Source: Anisakis pegreffii (lineage: Eukaryota; Nematoda; Chromadorea; Rhabditida; Anisakidae). From it: DNA of 64,000 bases. The notes beneath the pieces are model-generated. The model made no database searches, was not told the origin of the DNA, and saw nothing but the letters and a program-made list of their open reading frames with translations. Of the stretch, positions 39,985-52,189 are shown piece after piece (within the stretch, counting starts at the first letter, position 1; each line of letters starts with the position of its first letter). Position numbers and translations under genes: made by a program. The stretch covers positions 1-64,000 of the forward strand of contig JAPYMA010000311.1 of the NCBI GenBank assembly GCA_035041965.1, in the 5' to 3' direction.

Positions 39985-42900
39985 ATGACGCCTTTAGGCG
40001 TCATATTAACTGTTCATTGCTTGCAATTGATCAAAATGGTAAATTCAAATCATCAATTGATCTCGTCTAATACTCACTTCGATGCATTCGCTGGTCCAAT
40101 GCTCATCACCGCTTCGTCATCCAGTCTTAATGCACACTTCATTAATTCATCAATGAATGCCGATGCCTCAGCGTTTAAAAGTCGTGCAAAACGACATTAT
40201 CGGTACAGCAGTAACGATAATAGTAATAATAATAACAATAATAACAATAATAATAACTTTAATAACTTCAATAACAATGATGAAAATGCAAATATTTATG
40301 GTGGCTTCATTGAGCAACGTGTTCGCGGAAATCACATTCCACAAGTTGGTTGATTCCATTCAGATTACATATTTCGGTTCGCCATTCTTAGTGCGATTTT
40401 TTCACATTTCGCATGTTTGATTCATTGTTTTTAGCATATCCTTTACCATTTATCATCATATCCTATGTTATGCAGTTTTTCTTATATTACATTGACAAAC
40501 ACGACCTATCTTTATGCAGTATCATATTTTATTGAAATGATTTTCGTATAGAATTATTTGACTATAAAATATTCCCTCAGAGCTGATCTTTTAGTGTCCA
40601 TGCGTGATAAATCCAGGATCGAATCGCTGTATCGCGTATGATTCACGTTATCAGGCAGCTTCCATCGAAGAAGCTATTGTGTCATTCCCGGATTTCACCG
40701 CAGATCCACGCTATCTGGGCGAAACAATTGTAAGTGAATAGCCGAACCATTAGCTTCGTAACATTCATTCAAGCGAACACACTCTGAGCAAACTTATTTG
40801 TCTCAATTTCAGTCAGATTATGAATTCACTCAATTATGAATTTCCTCAATTTTAGTTAAATTCCTCTTGAGTTGTTTGTTTGTGTCAATTTCAACTCGGA
40901 ATATAAACATTAAAAAAAGCGAAAAACAAAAAAAATCGTGTCGTTCAGTACAAAAAAACCGAGCAAAATGATTGTGAATGCACTATCACAGAATCTTCAT
41001 GAACGTGCGAACATGAGAAGTGTTAAAGTTTGAATTTGAGAATTGTTTTCAAAGGATGCGAAAGTTTTCCTGTGTAAAACGTTGGCGTGTCAAGCTTGTG
41101 CTAAACTGATGATCGACCGACTGAAAGCTATTGGATTCTTGCGATGGAATACGCAACTTTCAATCAATGTTCCGTACTCGGTTGATACACGTCTCTGCCG
41201 ACGATTGCGATTCTCACAACCTCATCGGGTCAGTGTTTCGTTACCATTTGATCAGTCCGCACGCACTTCTTTCTGTGCAACTGCGCCGAATTCAACCGAA
41301 ACATTCACTAATACTCCTCAGTTTCCATAGATGACAGTTTCGTTGAATCCCATCAGCGCGCTGATATGTGTGAAAAATTCAATGGATGAAAAAAAGTTTA
41401 CATTCCTCAAAAAAGTTGAATCAATTGTATTTCGTTCAGAGATTTCAACCTCCCAGGAATATTTCTCCAGCGATGCGTGCAATAATTGAAGAAGGTAAAC
41501 GACGAATAATGATGCGTAGTAATAAGCAAACATCTTATGCATTGCCAAACACTCAACAAAGTGGTGATCTTAATCAACCTCTATCTTATATCACACCAAA
41601 TAACCACTATCCTGAGGTTCTTGATTTTACCAATGTTTATATTTTTTATGGATCTGACTGTTTAAATCACTTTTGGTGTGATATGAACGCTGAAATTGCG
41701 AAATTACTGTTGACCAGTTTTTGTCTCTTTCTGGTGACTTTCATGGAACTGGAGAGGTTATGATATATCAAGAAGGAGTATCCATAGCTGAAGAATATCT
41801 CATCAAATCTTCAAGATATAATATAACACTTTGAACAATTTCTTTCGTGACAATATCGTTTTGTTCAGTAACGATCTCAACATCTGAAGATTTGAAGTGA
41901 GCTCAATTTCATAGTTCAGCGCTAAATCAATGAATTGAAAAGATCGTACGCAAACAGAAATAACTCGGAAAACATTCTATCGTCATGCTTCAATGAGCGA
42001 TTCAAATGCAGCGATCAACAATCGAATTTCAGGGACCATCATTTGATGCGTACAGTTTAAGTAATGGTTATGTTCAGCCCCAACAACCAGCTGATACTAT
42101 CCCAATGCAGTTCATCAAGACCATTCAGCTACCTAGCTACCAGTCCTCATATATCACTTCACCAACTGCTTTCTATCCACAACAACGAGCTAAACGAGTA
42201 CTACAACACCGTCATTTTCTTTTCATTTCATCGTTAAATATCACCTCATATCATTGTTTCTGTCACATCCGGTCCTATTTCATTCAATCATTCAAGAAGA
42301 ATAATATTGCTCCTTGATTTTGAACTCAATGTTGCTTGAAAACATGGACTAAAATCCAATAAGTATTATTCACTCAAATGAAATTCGAAAAATCCGAGTA
42401 TAGCAACAATATTTTGCAGGCAAATGAGGACAGATCAAAGCGTCAATCAGCAGGTGATCGGATCATAGGTTCGTAATCCTGTTGTACGCATGTTTATGTG
42501 GGATGATTTACAATTTAATTTAGTCTATTTAATTCAGTGCTTCTGAATTCATTTTGAATAATTTTTTTGATTCTCCTGAAAACGTTTAATTTTGCGGATA
42601 ACTTCTCACGACAGGTTTTCTGTTGTTGAGTTCCATTAAGGAACGTTTCATACGTTCTGTATCGGAAATCTTTCCATTCATTTCAAGGTAATCGCTTCGT
42701 AATCAGTTGTATCGAGCGAGGCGAATCTGAATCCGATGAATCGGATATGTTGACGTTGTGCGGTGCATGCTGGACATGGCGTCAACTACCAGAAGACTAT
42801 TTTCCAAGACTGCTCAACGAACTTGTTTGTAAGAACAGCGCTGATGCCTATTGCTTATCAGGTGAGTACGCTTGATCAACTGCACTCTCGCTTATGCTCT

Positions 42901-43202
42901 GCTGCACTAGTCGATTGCATTAAACGAATCATCAAAGCGATATTCGAAACAAATATTTTGCATTGCATTGAATTCTGTAAAATCAGGCAGAAATTTGAAT
43001 TCTAGCATGTGCATACCAAAAAATTTTCAAATTATTATTCTCAGGATGGGGTTCATGCGAGCAAAAATACCGTAACTTGGATGTGCTGAGGAAGGTGAGC
43101 AATCAATGGGTGCCTACAACAATTTCGATCGCAAGTTGCTGTAACTGTCGATGTAAAGCCGGTACCGAAATTCACGCGCTGGTGGTCGGAGATGAACTGT
43201 AA
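39985..43202 (+). CDS. Secreted cysteine-rich precursor with furin sites, IL-17- or Trunk/PTTH-like C-terminal domain
   Basis: Predicted extracellular signalling protein. Exons: 39,985-40,344; 40,595-40,729; 41,055-41,228; 41,440-41,616; 42,033-42,197; 42,420-42,453; 42,688-42,861; 43,045-43,202. Every junction is in phase, giving 458 aa. Residues 1-20 form a weak signal peptide (TPLGVILTVHCLQLI). Dibasic sites follow: RAKR 67-70, KRR in exon 4, RAKR 334-337 and RSKR 342-345. An asparagine tract lies at about 81-91. Exons 2-3 form a first cysteine-rich patch (CPC, LCKTLACQAC). After RSKR the last 113 residues carry ten cysteines: LCGACWTWR, YFPRLLNELVC, SGWGSC, DVLRK, QWVP and SCCNCRC. The order of W-rich start, P-R, C, VLR, WV and final C-x-C matches cystine-knot cytokines; IL-17 and Trunk/PTTH both fit and I cannot separate them. 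Exons 3 and 7 use AAG acceptors. Confidence 0.75.
40217..40277. repeat. (AAT/AAC)n tract coding for polyasparagine
   Basis: A trinucleotide tract in frame within exon 1 of the secreted precursor encodes an Asn run broken by Phe. Its length is likely variable and it probably acts only as spacer in the pro-region. Confidence 0.85.
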
Positions 43203-44101
43203 TTCTATCAGTTACTCTTTACAGTCAATACTGTACTATATAAATCGTGAATAATATTATTGATAAATCCTATTGATAATACCGTCAGTAAAATATTCAT
43301 TTATTGATAATTATTAAGCAATATGAACGTCATTATCGTCATGACACTAAATGTTTTTTGCTTAAGAGTATTAATGATCTAAACATTATCACTATAGTGT
43401 TATCACCATTGTGTTTACTGAAGGTCTGAGTTGCAATATAGATATCATATTTTTATGGTTGCAATTGATGTGAAATTCATCATTATTATATATTTTAAAT
43501 GATAATATTTCACTGATGAATTCGCATTTTAAATGATATTTCATATCGGGATTGTGCAACATTGATATTGATATGTGTGCAGTTCTTCGACAACTTTTCA
43601 TAATATTTATCACGATTTCACAAATGTTTTAACTATAAAATTTCAAATAGTTCGTAGTGTTCCCGTTGTAAAATAGTGCAACACCTGCGCGGTTGACCAG
43701 TTATCACTGAATGGAGTCATGATCGTTCAGTGTTGAGCATTCGAATATAGGACTTATGAATCATCTGAAAGGCGTTGACTTGAGATCACCTACGTAGCTA
43801 GTCTGTTCTGTATGACAGACATGCTGAAGCACTTCTGAAAGATGCAATTTTTCTTTTGCCTCCCTAGACTTGGATTCATCTTTTTTTTGATGTAGATTTG
43901 ATGATCTTTAGATGTCTTAATAAGTATACGAGGAGCACCATCGGTTTGTCGTTCTGGTTGAAGCACTTCTAGTTTAGGCTTACATTAGAATGTTTGCCGA
44001 TATGTCGAGTTTACGTGGTTGATGTCGAGAAATATGCGGAAAGTATGTACGTCTGAGAATCATAGAATGTCAATTCCGTCTTCTTCGATCATACGCTTTT
44101 C
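43203..44101. other. Convergent intergenic, nothing recognised
   Basis: Between the stops of the cysteine-rich precursor (plus) and the GT31 gene (minus). AT-rich, no supported frame; 3' UTRs of both are expected. Confidence 0.5.
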
Positions 44102-44283
44102 CTACGGTTCGATACAATCAGTGTGCCTCACAGCATCCCATATTTGTTTTCGACGTGTTTCGTTGAAGCTGAAATTGATCGGAAAAATAACCATTAGAAT
44201 AATACAGCTTCAATCATAACAATGATCGTATCAATCCTGGTGCTAAGACAATGATAATAATAATGACAATAGTAGTAATAATA

Positions 44284-44319
<36 letters not shown>

Positions 44320-47300
44320 GCAGTAACAATAACAGTGATAGCAGTGATAATAATTGAACAGTGATGATTCAACAATAACAATGACAACAGCAATGATAAC
44401 AGTTTTATCAGTGATAGGTAATGATGCAATAGGTACCTTTGAGGCGGTCGAAAATGCGCGAAAATAATTGATCGTTTGTGATTTCGTTGTATAATTTGAT
44501 CAATTTCTCGCTCTGAATTAACCGACAGGTAATATGTACCAATATCGTGGTATATTGCACCAGTAGCATTCATTAAAGCATGCGTTACATACCAATCGTC
44601 CATCTACAATACACATGCAACAACAGATACTCGTTTGAAAACTATTCTTATCGTATATTCTACTAGATTTTCTTTATCATTTTCTCTTCGAGAAGTATGA
44701 GTACAAGTTTACGCTAGATTATCTTCAGTCCGCATCTAAATCAAGTCTGAATGGGAATTAGAAATATGATTTGATTAAAGCATTCCAAAACGTTCAATTT
44801 GTCTGATAGAATAGAACCCTTAATTGGTTCTTAAAATAAGGAAGTGCATAGGATATGAATGGATTTGATACATCCCTTAGAATAACTTCATGTATTTGAC
44901 TGTATTGAATAACGCTCAACTCACCCATAAGTATTGAACTTTTTGAATATTCGAATGCATTCGAGGTATAAGATCACCACTGAGAATATATGCCATTCCT
45001 TGGCAGTACATACTGAGTGTTTTACCGGCGTACTCCTTATACGAGAGATACCTGAAATTTTTTGCAATGTCGCTATCAGATTCGTTTATTACTGTAGTGT
45101 TTTGATTGGATATTTAAAAAGGCGATAAATTGGGAAATCTCAAAACTGAGCGAAAACATTTCCGATTGAATCCGCTGTGTGATTGTGCATCGTATCAGAA
45201 AGGCGATCGATACCATTTGGATTTTGGATGGCGAGTCACAACGTTACTGGTGAATGTTCGACACAGGATCGAATTCTTTCCCGACGGGAATTTTTTCAGC
45301 AATCGCATCACAGCTTCATTATCCATCAAAACGTCGTCATCCATTTTGATCACATACTGAAGACGACTGCCACAGCATTCATCCACATACGATACCCAAC
45401 TTCTGGCCTAGAAATTCCATGTTAAAATATTTCGGTTTTGATAAATCCGTTTGGAGTGAATTTTATAAGTCAGCTTCTCTTCGTTCCGGCTTATTTCTAG
45501 CAATTTTTTTCCTATGATTCCCTCGTATCTGCAGGGGAAGTGCAGTCATAGCTGTGAGCAGAATGTACCAGTAAAGATCATGAACAGGCATGAAAAATCG
45601 GTTCACTATCAGAATTTCTTTCAAAAACATGATCATCAAGCAAGATGACCATGAATGATGTATTTACTGAATTGGGATTAGATACAGTGATAAGAATTGT
45701 TTGATAACATTCTCAGGTGTTCGTTGCCTTAGTTCAGTGGTTCTCACGTTCGAGTACTCCATTACCACTTTTGATGATCTGGTAGGTCGCCGGTATCCCC
45801 ATTCCTCTGATACAAGAACACCATGATGGTTAAGTCTTCTCCTAGACCGTTGTATTCCTCATTATTGCAATCGTTTATGATTGCATGAAAAGCTATTGTC
45901 TGTGACACGCTCACTTCAAACTGATTTAGATGAATTCTTATTCTTTTCAGACGTGTTCTATTCACTCTCATTGCTGTTGCATACGAATATCGTTCTCTTC
46001 ATGACTTTTTATCATTCACTTCGTCTCATTTTACTTCAAAACTTCTTATTCTGTAGCATGCACTATTTATTGACCCGTGTTGACAGTCGAAATCAACAAC
46101 ACAACAATTGAATTGAATTGCCCAACAACGTTCGACAGTCAAACGATCAATAATAGAGTGTATTTTATAGAATGAGAATTTGACTTTTACTATTGAGTGA
46201 AATGAATGAGAAATTAGCAGAAGAGAACACTTTTGGTGATAAAAGTTATGAGAGCGATTGCAACAGCAAGGAAAAGAATGAAAACCGTGTTAAAACGAAC
46301 GAAAGCTCTGTTGGGATCTCACGAACTAGTAATGCTTGAAAATTAGGAGAATATTGCCATCAACTAACCGCATTTACATATCCGAGTTAAAAGACATAAT
46401 CACAATGGCATTCTATCATAAAATGACAGCAGCACGGAACACTAATCTCCCGACCCCCTCCATTACTCCTTCACATCTCTAAATTGCCCAAAATGGGTAA
46501 TTTCACCCTCTATGAGAACCACTGCCTTAGTTGAATAGAATTCCTAAATTATCGTGTTACTTTTTGAGTTATTGAGTGGTAGTTTTCAATCAGTTCAACT
46601 TGATGTATATCACGAAAATGTTTTGATTCATTGGCGATTTCAGTAGACATCTGATCATCTGTTGAATTACCGATAATGAACAACACTTTGGCTTTATACT
46701 GAAAGATGCATTCGTTAGGATCAAGGAACGATTTGGTTCGTTTCCTACTGAATTTATTTAATGAAGTCTTTCGAATGAAAGCCATTTCTGAATGCTTGTG
46801 CGATTCCACACATGAACAACTGTTACTTTTACGTGATTCAATACAGGTTGGATCAGTGGCTGAAGATCATTTGAATGGCGAATTAAGGGAATATTGAGAT
46901 GCTCCATAACCTTTTCAAGGAAATATTCATTGAAGTATTCCAAACGCATTCTATTGCGACGCTCTAAATTTTTCACACTCGAATGTATAATGAAAAGCAC
47001 ATCCGGCGCCAAATCCTTCGAGCATAGTTCCGAGTTTGTTCGAAGAATTGTAAGAGGACAGAAATTTTTCGGCTCCGACGCAAGCTCCTCGCTCATCTTT
47101 TGTGTTAATCTGAGCGTCTGCAATGAAATTGATCCACAATAATTGTCTTCATCAGATGCTAGCAAACAAATCTCACTCATATATTGTACGATATGAAAGC
47201 TCACTGACGTATTTGAAATTTTACCGTGCACATACTACTTGTAAATAGTTTGCTTAATGAATGCTGAAATGATATCTAATGGTGTTTTGCGATCACCGAC

Positions 47301-47832
47301 TTATCGTACTGTGAGCAAATGATAACGAAATTATGCGATAATCTTCTACACAACGACTTCAAATGGAAAAACATCGCTTGTTTATGAATCGAAGTTAGAA
47401 AATGCAAATATTTTGCATTGCAAATATTTTGCATATCGTCGAGAAAGTGAAGATGACTTTTGCGTGTTTATGCCTTGCATATAGTTTACTCATTATGAGA
47501 GAACAATAGCTTTTGCCTGAATTATGAGCAGTACTCAACAGAGACATATCGACACCATTTTCATAGGAAGGTAAAATAGGCAAATAATGACGCAAAAATT
47601 TTCATTGTGCGTATAAAAACGTGATTTGTGAAGATTGCAGTACCGGATAGGATTGGTTCAGGTTAATGGTCACACTGCACAGCAGTTGTTTAGAGGCTGC
47701 TAGAGGTCGATCTCGACGGTTCAATTGCATTGAGGCATAATATAAGATTGTTAAGAGTATGATGATTGAAAATGACGATTTTGTGAAACTGATTATGAAA
47801 GCACATCTCTGCATAGCGTCGATCAGTGACAT
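44102..47832 (-). CDS. GT31-family beta-1,3-glycosyltransferase, type II membrane protein, seven exons
   Basis: Likely Golgi galactosyltransferase-type enzyme acting on glycoproteins or glycolipids. Minus-strand exons: 47,832-47,644; 47,117-46,911; 46,698-46,561; 45,407-45,214; 45,051-44,925; 44,603-44,437; 44,168-44,102. All phases agree; 362 aa. Exon 1 gives a short cytoplasmic end, a membrane anchor (FSIIILLTILYYASM) and a stem. The catalytic part starts at VLFIIHSSVKNLERRNRMR, followed by KVLFIIGNSTDDQ, the metal-binding KMDDDVLM (DDD 201-203), SKWYLSYKEY, YCQGMAYILSGDLIP and the MDDWYVTHAL block equivalent to EDVYVG. The usual ETWG after the arginine cluster is replaced (LEYFNE). The protein ends WDAVRHTDCIEP. 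The joining of exon 1 to exon 2 is inferred from phase alone; the remaining exons rest on conserved motifs. The last intron holds a TAA microsatellite. Confidence 0.87.
44250..44317. repeat. (TAA)n microsatellite in GT31 intron
   Basis: A TAA/AAT run with a few interruptions, inside the last intron of the GT31 gene. Frames reading through it as poly-Ile/Leu are artefacts. Confidence 0.93.
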
Positions 47833-48620
47833 TGCGTAAATTTCATCATTGCATCATTTTGAAGCAGTAATTTCCAGGTTTATTTGATCTTGTCAATCCG
47901 ATTCAATGAGTTTCATATCATCCAAATTGGACGATTCGAGCGCGATCTGCAACAAATGATGAATTCTTCACGTGAGAACAGTATCAAGTTCATCTGAAAT
48001 CTAGCATCGCAAATGTTCCTTTCATAAATATTGTTATTCATACTCAACAGAGACATGTCTTTCGATAATCGAAAGAATCTCAAACCTATAAAGTGTACCA
48101 CAAAATATTTTCAATATCAGATAAATTGATCCATTCAGGAGCAAAAGTGCCGAAATGATCACCAAGAAAGATTCATTCGCGCTAAAAGTTCACGTCAAAA
48201 CGATCGGAATCACGAAGGTTCTCATGAAAACGCTCAATTTAAATCGAAATCTTTTCGAGATTGAAACAAAATCCATCAGAAATTCATTCTTTGCAATTGA
48301 GCAGTCGAAAGAATCTCAAATAAATCAGTTGAAGGAAAGTTTCGACTGAAAACGAGTTCGTATTGCGAATGTCTTGAGAATTGAAACCAAAAAACAGAAG
48401 CAAATCAAAACATCAGAAATAAACTCTTCAGCAGGAATGGAACGTTCCAATTCAATCGCAGATCACGTTGAGCAACCAAAATGCTGAGATGACATCGTCT
48501 CACCTTCTTGAGATTATCATCGTTAATGTATTCATCGCGCAATAACATCATTAATGACCTAAATCATCCTTTCATCGTTCTATTAGATTACCGATGAATA
48601 TCTCTCGATGGGCAACACAA
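47130..48620. repeat. Duplicated segment, copy 1 (GT31 5' region)
   Basis: Homologous in the same orientation to 52,190-53,200. From 47,282 to 47,770 (489 bp) the copies are collinear with an offset of 5,040 and differ at two sites only. Outside that tract they still match but are clearly diverged with indels: 47,140-47,270, 48,100-48,245 and 48,460-48,600. The conserved tract covers most of the GT31 membrane-anchor exon and much of the following intron. No separate gene is supported in 47,833-48,620. Confidence 0.92.
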
Positions 48621-49700
48621 AAACACTTTTTTTGTGAAGATTATTAGAATCATTCTTCAAGAGATGTTTCAAAGAGAAAATCTTCACAGTATTCATGCAA
48701 ATCCTGTCTGCTAAGAATAAGCCCCTTTCGAATGCAACATTTCGTTTCCGCGATCAATTTCCGATAAATATTCTATTCCACGAGTGCATTTCTCGCACGA
48801 ATGGATCTGTTTTCACGATGCTGTTCACTTCAATATCATAATAGCAACGTTGAAATAGCGGAGAAGTCATAGTTTGGTTTAGGAAATTAAACGTTTTTAT
48901 TCAAAGGCTGGAGATTGTCTTCATTCGAAGTGTGCCTGAACCAGGTCAGAATCAAATTCGAATTTCCCAATCAACAGCATTCTACATCGTTTCAGAACTT
49001 GAAACATTTTTCTTATCGTTAGTGAAAATCAAAAAACCACGAATAACTGATGAAAATCTCATTGAAATTGCCACGTTTTGGAACTGAAATTGATGAGATT
49101 TCTTTTCTTCATTCAATTTTGCAGCACTCTGCATTCAGATTGAATGAAAGGCAATCAATCATGTGAAAATCCATTTCTGAAATATCCTCATCAGTGAAAA
49201 TTCCAAGAAAACGTCAAATCAAATGTTCAAATGATACAATTTAGGGAAAAATCTTATGAAACTAGCTATTGCTTTGTTGTTGATGTTCCACGAACATTTG
49301 AAAAAGTGAAAAACAGAAAAAAACTTTTTATAAGCATTCTTCGATAAAAAGATTCATTGAATCTACTAAGAACAAAGATTTATTAGAGTTGCGTTGTTCA
49401 AATCAATCAACGACGACTCTGGACCAGATGTGGGGCAAACCCAAGAATGATCATTCTACAGTATGTTTGTGTTATCCTAACTCCTGAAGCTTGACTCCGA
49501 TAAATGAATCGGTATTGTAAAGTCTTTCGGACACCAGTACATTGTGTCTCGAAATGTGCCATTGTAGTGCTGAAAGCTACGATTGTTACTGACTGGTGAT
49601 GGGATGCATGGAATCTGATTATGTGAGATAGTGACAAATCAACGAGGCTCACTTAGGATGCCTCCGAATTAAAATTCAGAATTTTCGCCGAAATCATAAT
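48621..49700. other. Intergenic, no gene seen
   Basis: AT-rich sequence upstream of the GT31 gene and downstream of the decayed actin. Only short unsupported frames; an 81-codon minus frame at 49,407-49,652 has no start or splice context I trust. Confidence 0.45.
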
Positions 49701-50274
49701 GCGATTGAACGAACTATTCCTCAGGAAGCACTGGAATCAGCCACTGGTTGGACTTCAGTAGCCTTGGACCGTGTAATATAAACTGGAAGCATCACCTTAA
49801 CATATGTACATCAAAAGTGATCTGCTTATCTTACGATTCACAAATCCTTTCCAAGACTTCTCTATCGTTGAAATTTTGAACGATGACCTTAACCCTCAAT
49901 TATTTTTTATTATACTCTGCTCATACATATAGTGCACAATAACTTCAAAAACAATTCGTACATTTATTATGTGATCACCTCAACACACACATAGTACACA
50001 ACGATCATGTACGCCAACTGATTGGCAACAGCATATCCTTATAATAAGACACCATCAAAGACACAAACTGCATGACAGGAGGAAACTCAACAGCGATCCA
50101 TGACAATTAGAATTGGTGAGTTTCATTGTGCAGAGGAAATTTGATTTGTTAAGATGATCGATGATATTAAATTCACGTAATAAGTTGATTTGTTACGACC
50201 AGATTCGGGTCACATAAGATGTTGGGTAAAGGAGATACATGCATCAGCATGCACATCCGGTTAAGCGGAATGAT

Positions 50275-51819
50275 TTAGGACAGGCGGTGAACGATCGATA
50301 GACCATATTCGTCGTATTCTTCTTTCTAGATCCACATCTGAAGTTATTGATTAGATCAGTCGATGAGATTTAATGAACGCGATAATTTGGCCAAGATTAA
50401 TCCGATGGATTGATTCGAAAAGACTGTTGAAATTTCTGTCACTGATAGACGATTATCTGAGGATAATTGAAGGGGACAAATGAATCAGTGATTTACATTT
50501 CAAGAGCTGGACTTCGAAGCAGTGATCGAGCCACCGATCCATGGTAAGTATTCGCGTTCTGCTTTTGCGATGATTTCGATTTTGCGACCGCCTGATGTGA
50601 GGTCACTCATTTCTGTCTGGAATTTGCGACATTATCATAATTATCGGTAAAAGTGTTACTGTTTAATCGTTCTTATTATTGCAGACTAGAAATATACCTC
50701 CAAACGATCAGCAATTCCAGGAAACATACTGCTACCACCAGAGAGTACGATGTTGGCAAAAAGTTCATCACGATAACGACTAGCACAAGCCATGATACTG
50801 TTGTATATGACTTCGTGGATACCATCAGACTCCGATCCCACGAAATACGGCTGAAATGATATAATTTGAAGGGAGAGTTGAGCATTTGGATGGACGGAAT
50901 GGGTGGATGAGTAAGGGATACGTGTTTACCCGGAAGAGAAGTTCAGGGCATCGGAATCGCTCGTTACTGACGGTGATCAATTGTCCATCGGGAAGTTCAT
51001 AGGCCTTCTCAAGCGAGGACGACGAAGCAGCAGTGGCCATCTCCTGTTCAAAGTCAAGAGCCACGAAGCAGAGCTTCTCCTTGATGTCACGACCAACCTC
51101 ACGCTCATCCGCCGACACAGATGCGAAACCACGCTCAACGAGCATTTTCATGAGATAATCAGTGAGGAGACGACCGGCCACATCGGAACGCATGATAGCT
51201 TCATGCTGGACTTTTTCATTAATGATTGGTACCACATAAGTGGAATCGTATCCTATGTCAATCACCACTCCAGTTGAACGACCGCTAGCGAGCAGCGAAA
51301 GCTGTTGCTGCGTTACGAAACTACATTCGCGTACATGGAACGTCTCGCTCATCATCTCAGACATCTTCTCTCTGTTTTCACGGATGTTGACAGGTGGGTC
51401 AGCGATCAATACGCTATGCTCCTCGGGAGCAACTCGTAACTCGTTATAGAACGTATGATGCAAGATTTTCTCCATATCGTCCCAATTCGTTACGATACCG
51501 TCCTCGATTGGACGATTCACATTCAGGATACGTCGCCTCGACTGCGCCTCATCACCGACATATGAACTTTGTCCCTGAATTTGCACTCACACCCATCATT
51601 CTTCGGAATAGCAACAATGCAGTCGTATCAAATCAACTCATATCCATCTACTTCATCAAACGTTCTCATATTCGTAATTAATCAATCCCATAAACGTACC
51701 CTAGTTTTTGGATGTCCAACGATCGATGGAAACACAGCCTGAGGTGCATCATCTCCTGCGAATCCAGCTTTGATGAATCCTGCGCCATTATCGAGAACAA
51801 TGGTAGTCGCGGAGGCCAT
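50275..51819 (-). pseudogene. Decayed actin paralogue
   Basis: Same five-exon plan as the intact actin: 51,819-51,700; 51,574-50,930; 50,850-50,698; 50,616-50,497; exon 5 relic 50,337-50,275. Relative to the intact copy it has lost two codons in exon 1 and seven at the start of exon 2. The first phosphate loop reads [10 protein letters not shown] and the second DIGYDSTY instead of DSGDGVTH, so nucleotide binding is doubtful. A TGA at 50,502-50,500 ends exon 4 early, and exon 5 has its own in-frame TAG (50,328-50,326). The first four exons stay open, giving at most 344 aa without the C-terminal subdomain. Splice signals and an upstream ttttcag acceptor survive. The end of exon 2 ([20 protein letters not shown]) is almost unchanged. 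A transcribed actin-like gene is possible, a working actin unlikely. Confidence 0.88.
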
Positions 51820-51840
51820 TATTACTAGCTTCGGATTTCA

Positions 51841-51842
51841 CT
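51841..51842 (-). promoter_or_regulatory. Acceptor upstream of the decayed actin
   Basis: agttttcag on the minus strand ends 22 nt before the ATG at 51,819. It is a preserved outron-type acceptor, so the copy may still yield a capped transcript. Confidence 0.4.
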
Positions 51843-52189
51843 GAAAACTCTGCTTGTCTATTTTAGGTGCGATATCATGCCTTGAAGACAGTTCCCTTGA
51901 AAAAAGAGATACGTCTTTTTTATAATTCAGGTGAACAAAATTATTTTCGAATGAGAAAGCAACTTATTGGACAGGGTGATAAGACGTAGCGTGCGGAACA
52001 ATTTCAATTTTTGCGGAGAAATTAAAGCGAGACCTAACAGCATGACAACACATGCATTTTCTAACTGCTAATCATGAGAAAACGATCTTAAGTAGAGATC
52101 ATCGATAGCTTCGTTATCATTTGTTTACAGTTTGATACGACGGTGCTCGCAAAGCTCTATTTGACGACTAAAATTGAGCTCCTACAATA

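Larger units (their letters stand above)
49700..51845. repeat. Duplicated actin segment, decayed copy
   Basis: Homologous to 59,980-62,150 over the whole actin gene and at least 0.5 kb of its 3' flank. Outside the exons, 49,715-49,800 aligns with 59,980-60,065 (ttcctca, tggctgga-like and aaactggaa blocks) and 49,950-50,100 aligns with 60,230-60,370. Both copies are on the minus strand, so this is a direct duplication about 10 kb apart, now separated by other genes. Confidence 0.88.

Noticed and set aside
41495..41616. Donor at 41,495 (GAAG/GTAAAC) as the end of exon 4 of the cysteine-rich precursor
   Set aside because: It gives phase 1, which puts a stop in the next exon; the donor at 41,617 keeps phase 0 and the frame is open up to it.
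42616..42689. Additional exon (GFLLLSS...) in the cysteine-rich precursor
   Set aside because: It would leave an intron of 19 nt before the next exon, which is too short; skipping it keeps phase.
44214..44440. Leucine/isoleucine-rich C-terminus of the GT31 protein
   Set aside because: It is read-through of the last intron and its TAA microsatellite; the in-phase exon at 44,168-44,102 is a better end.
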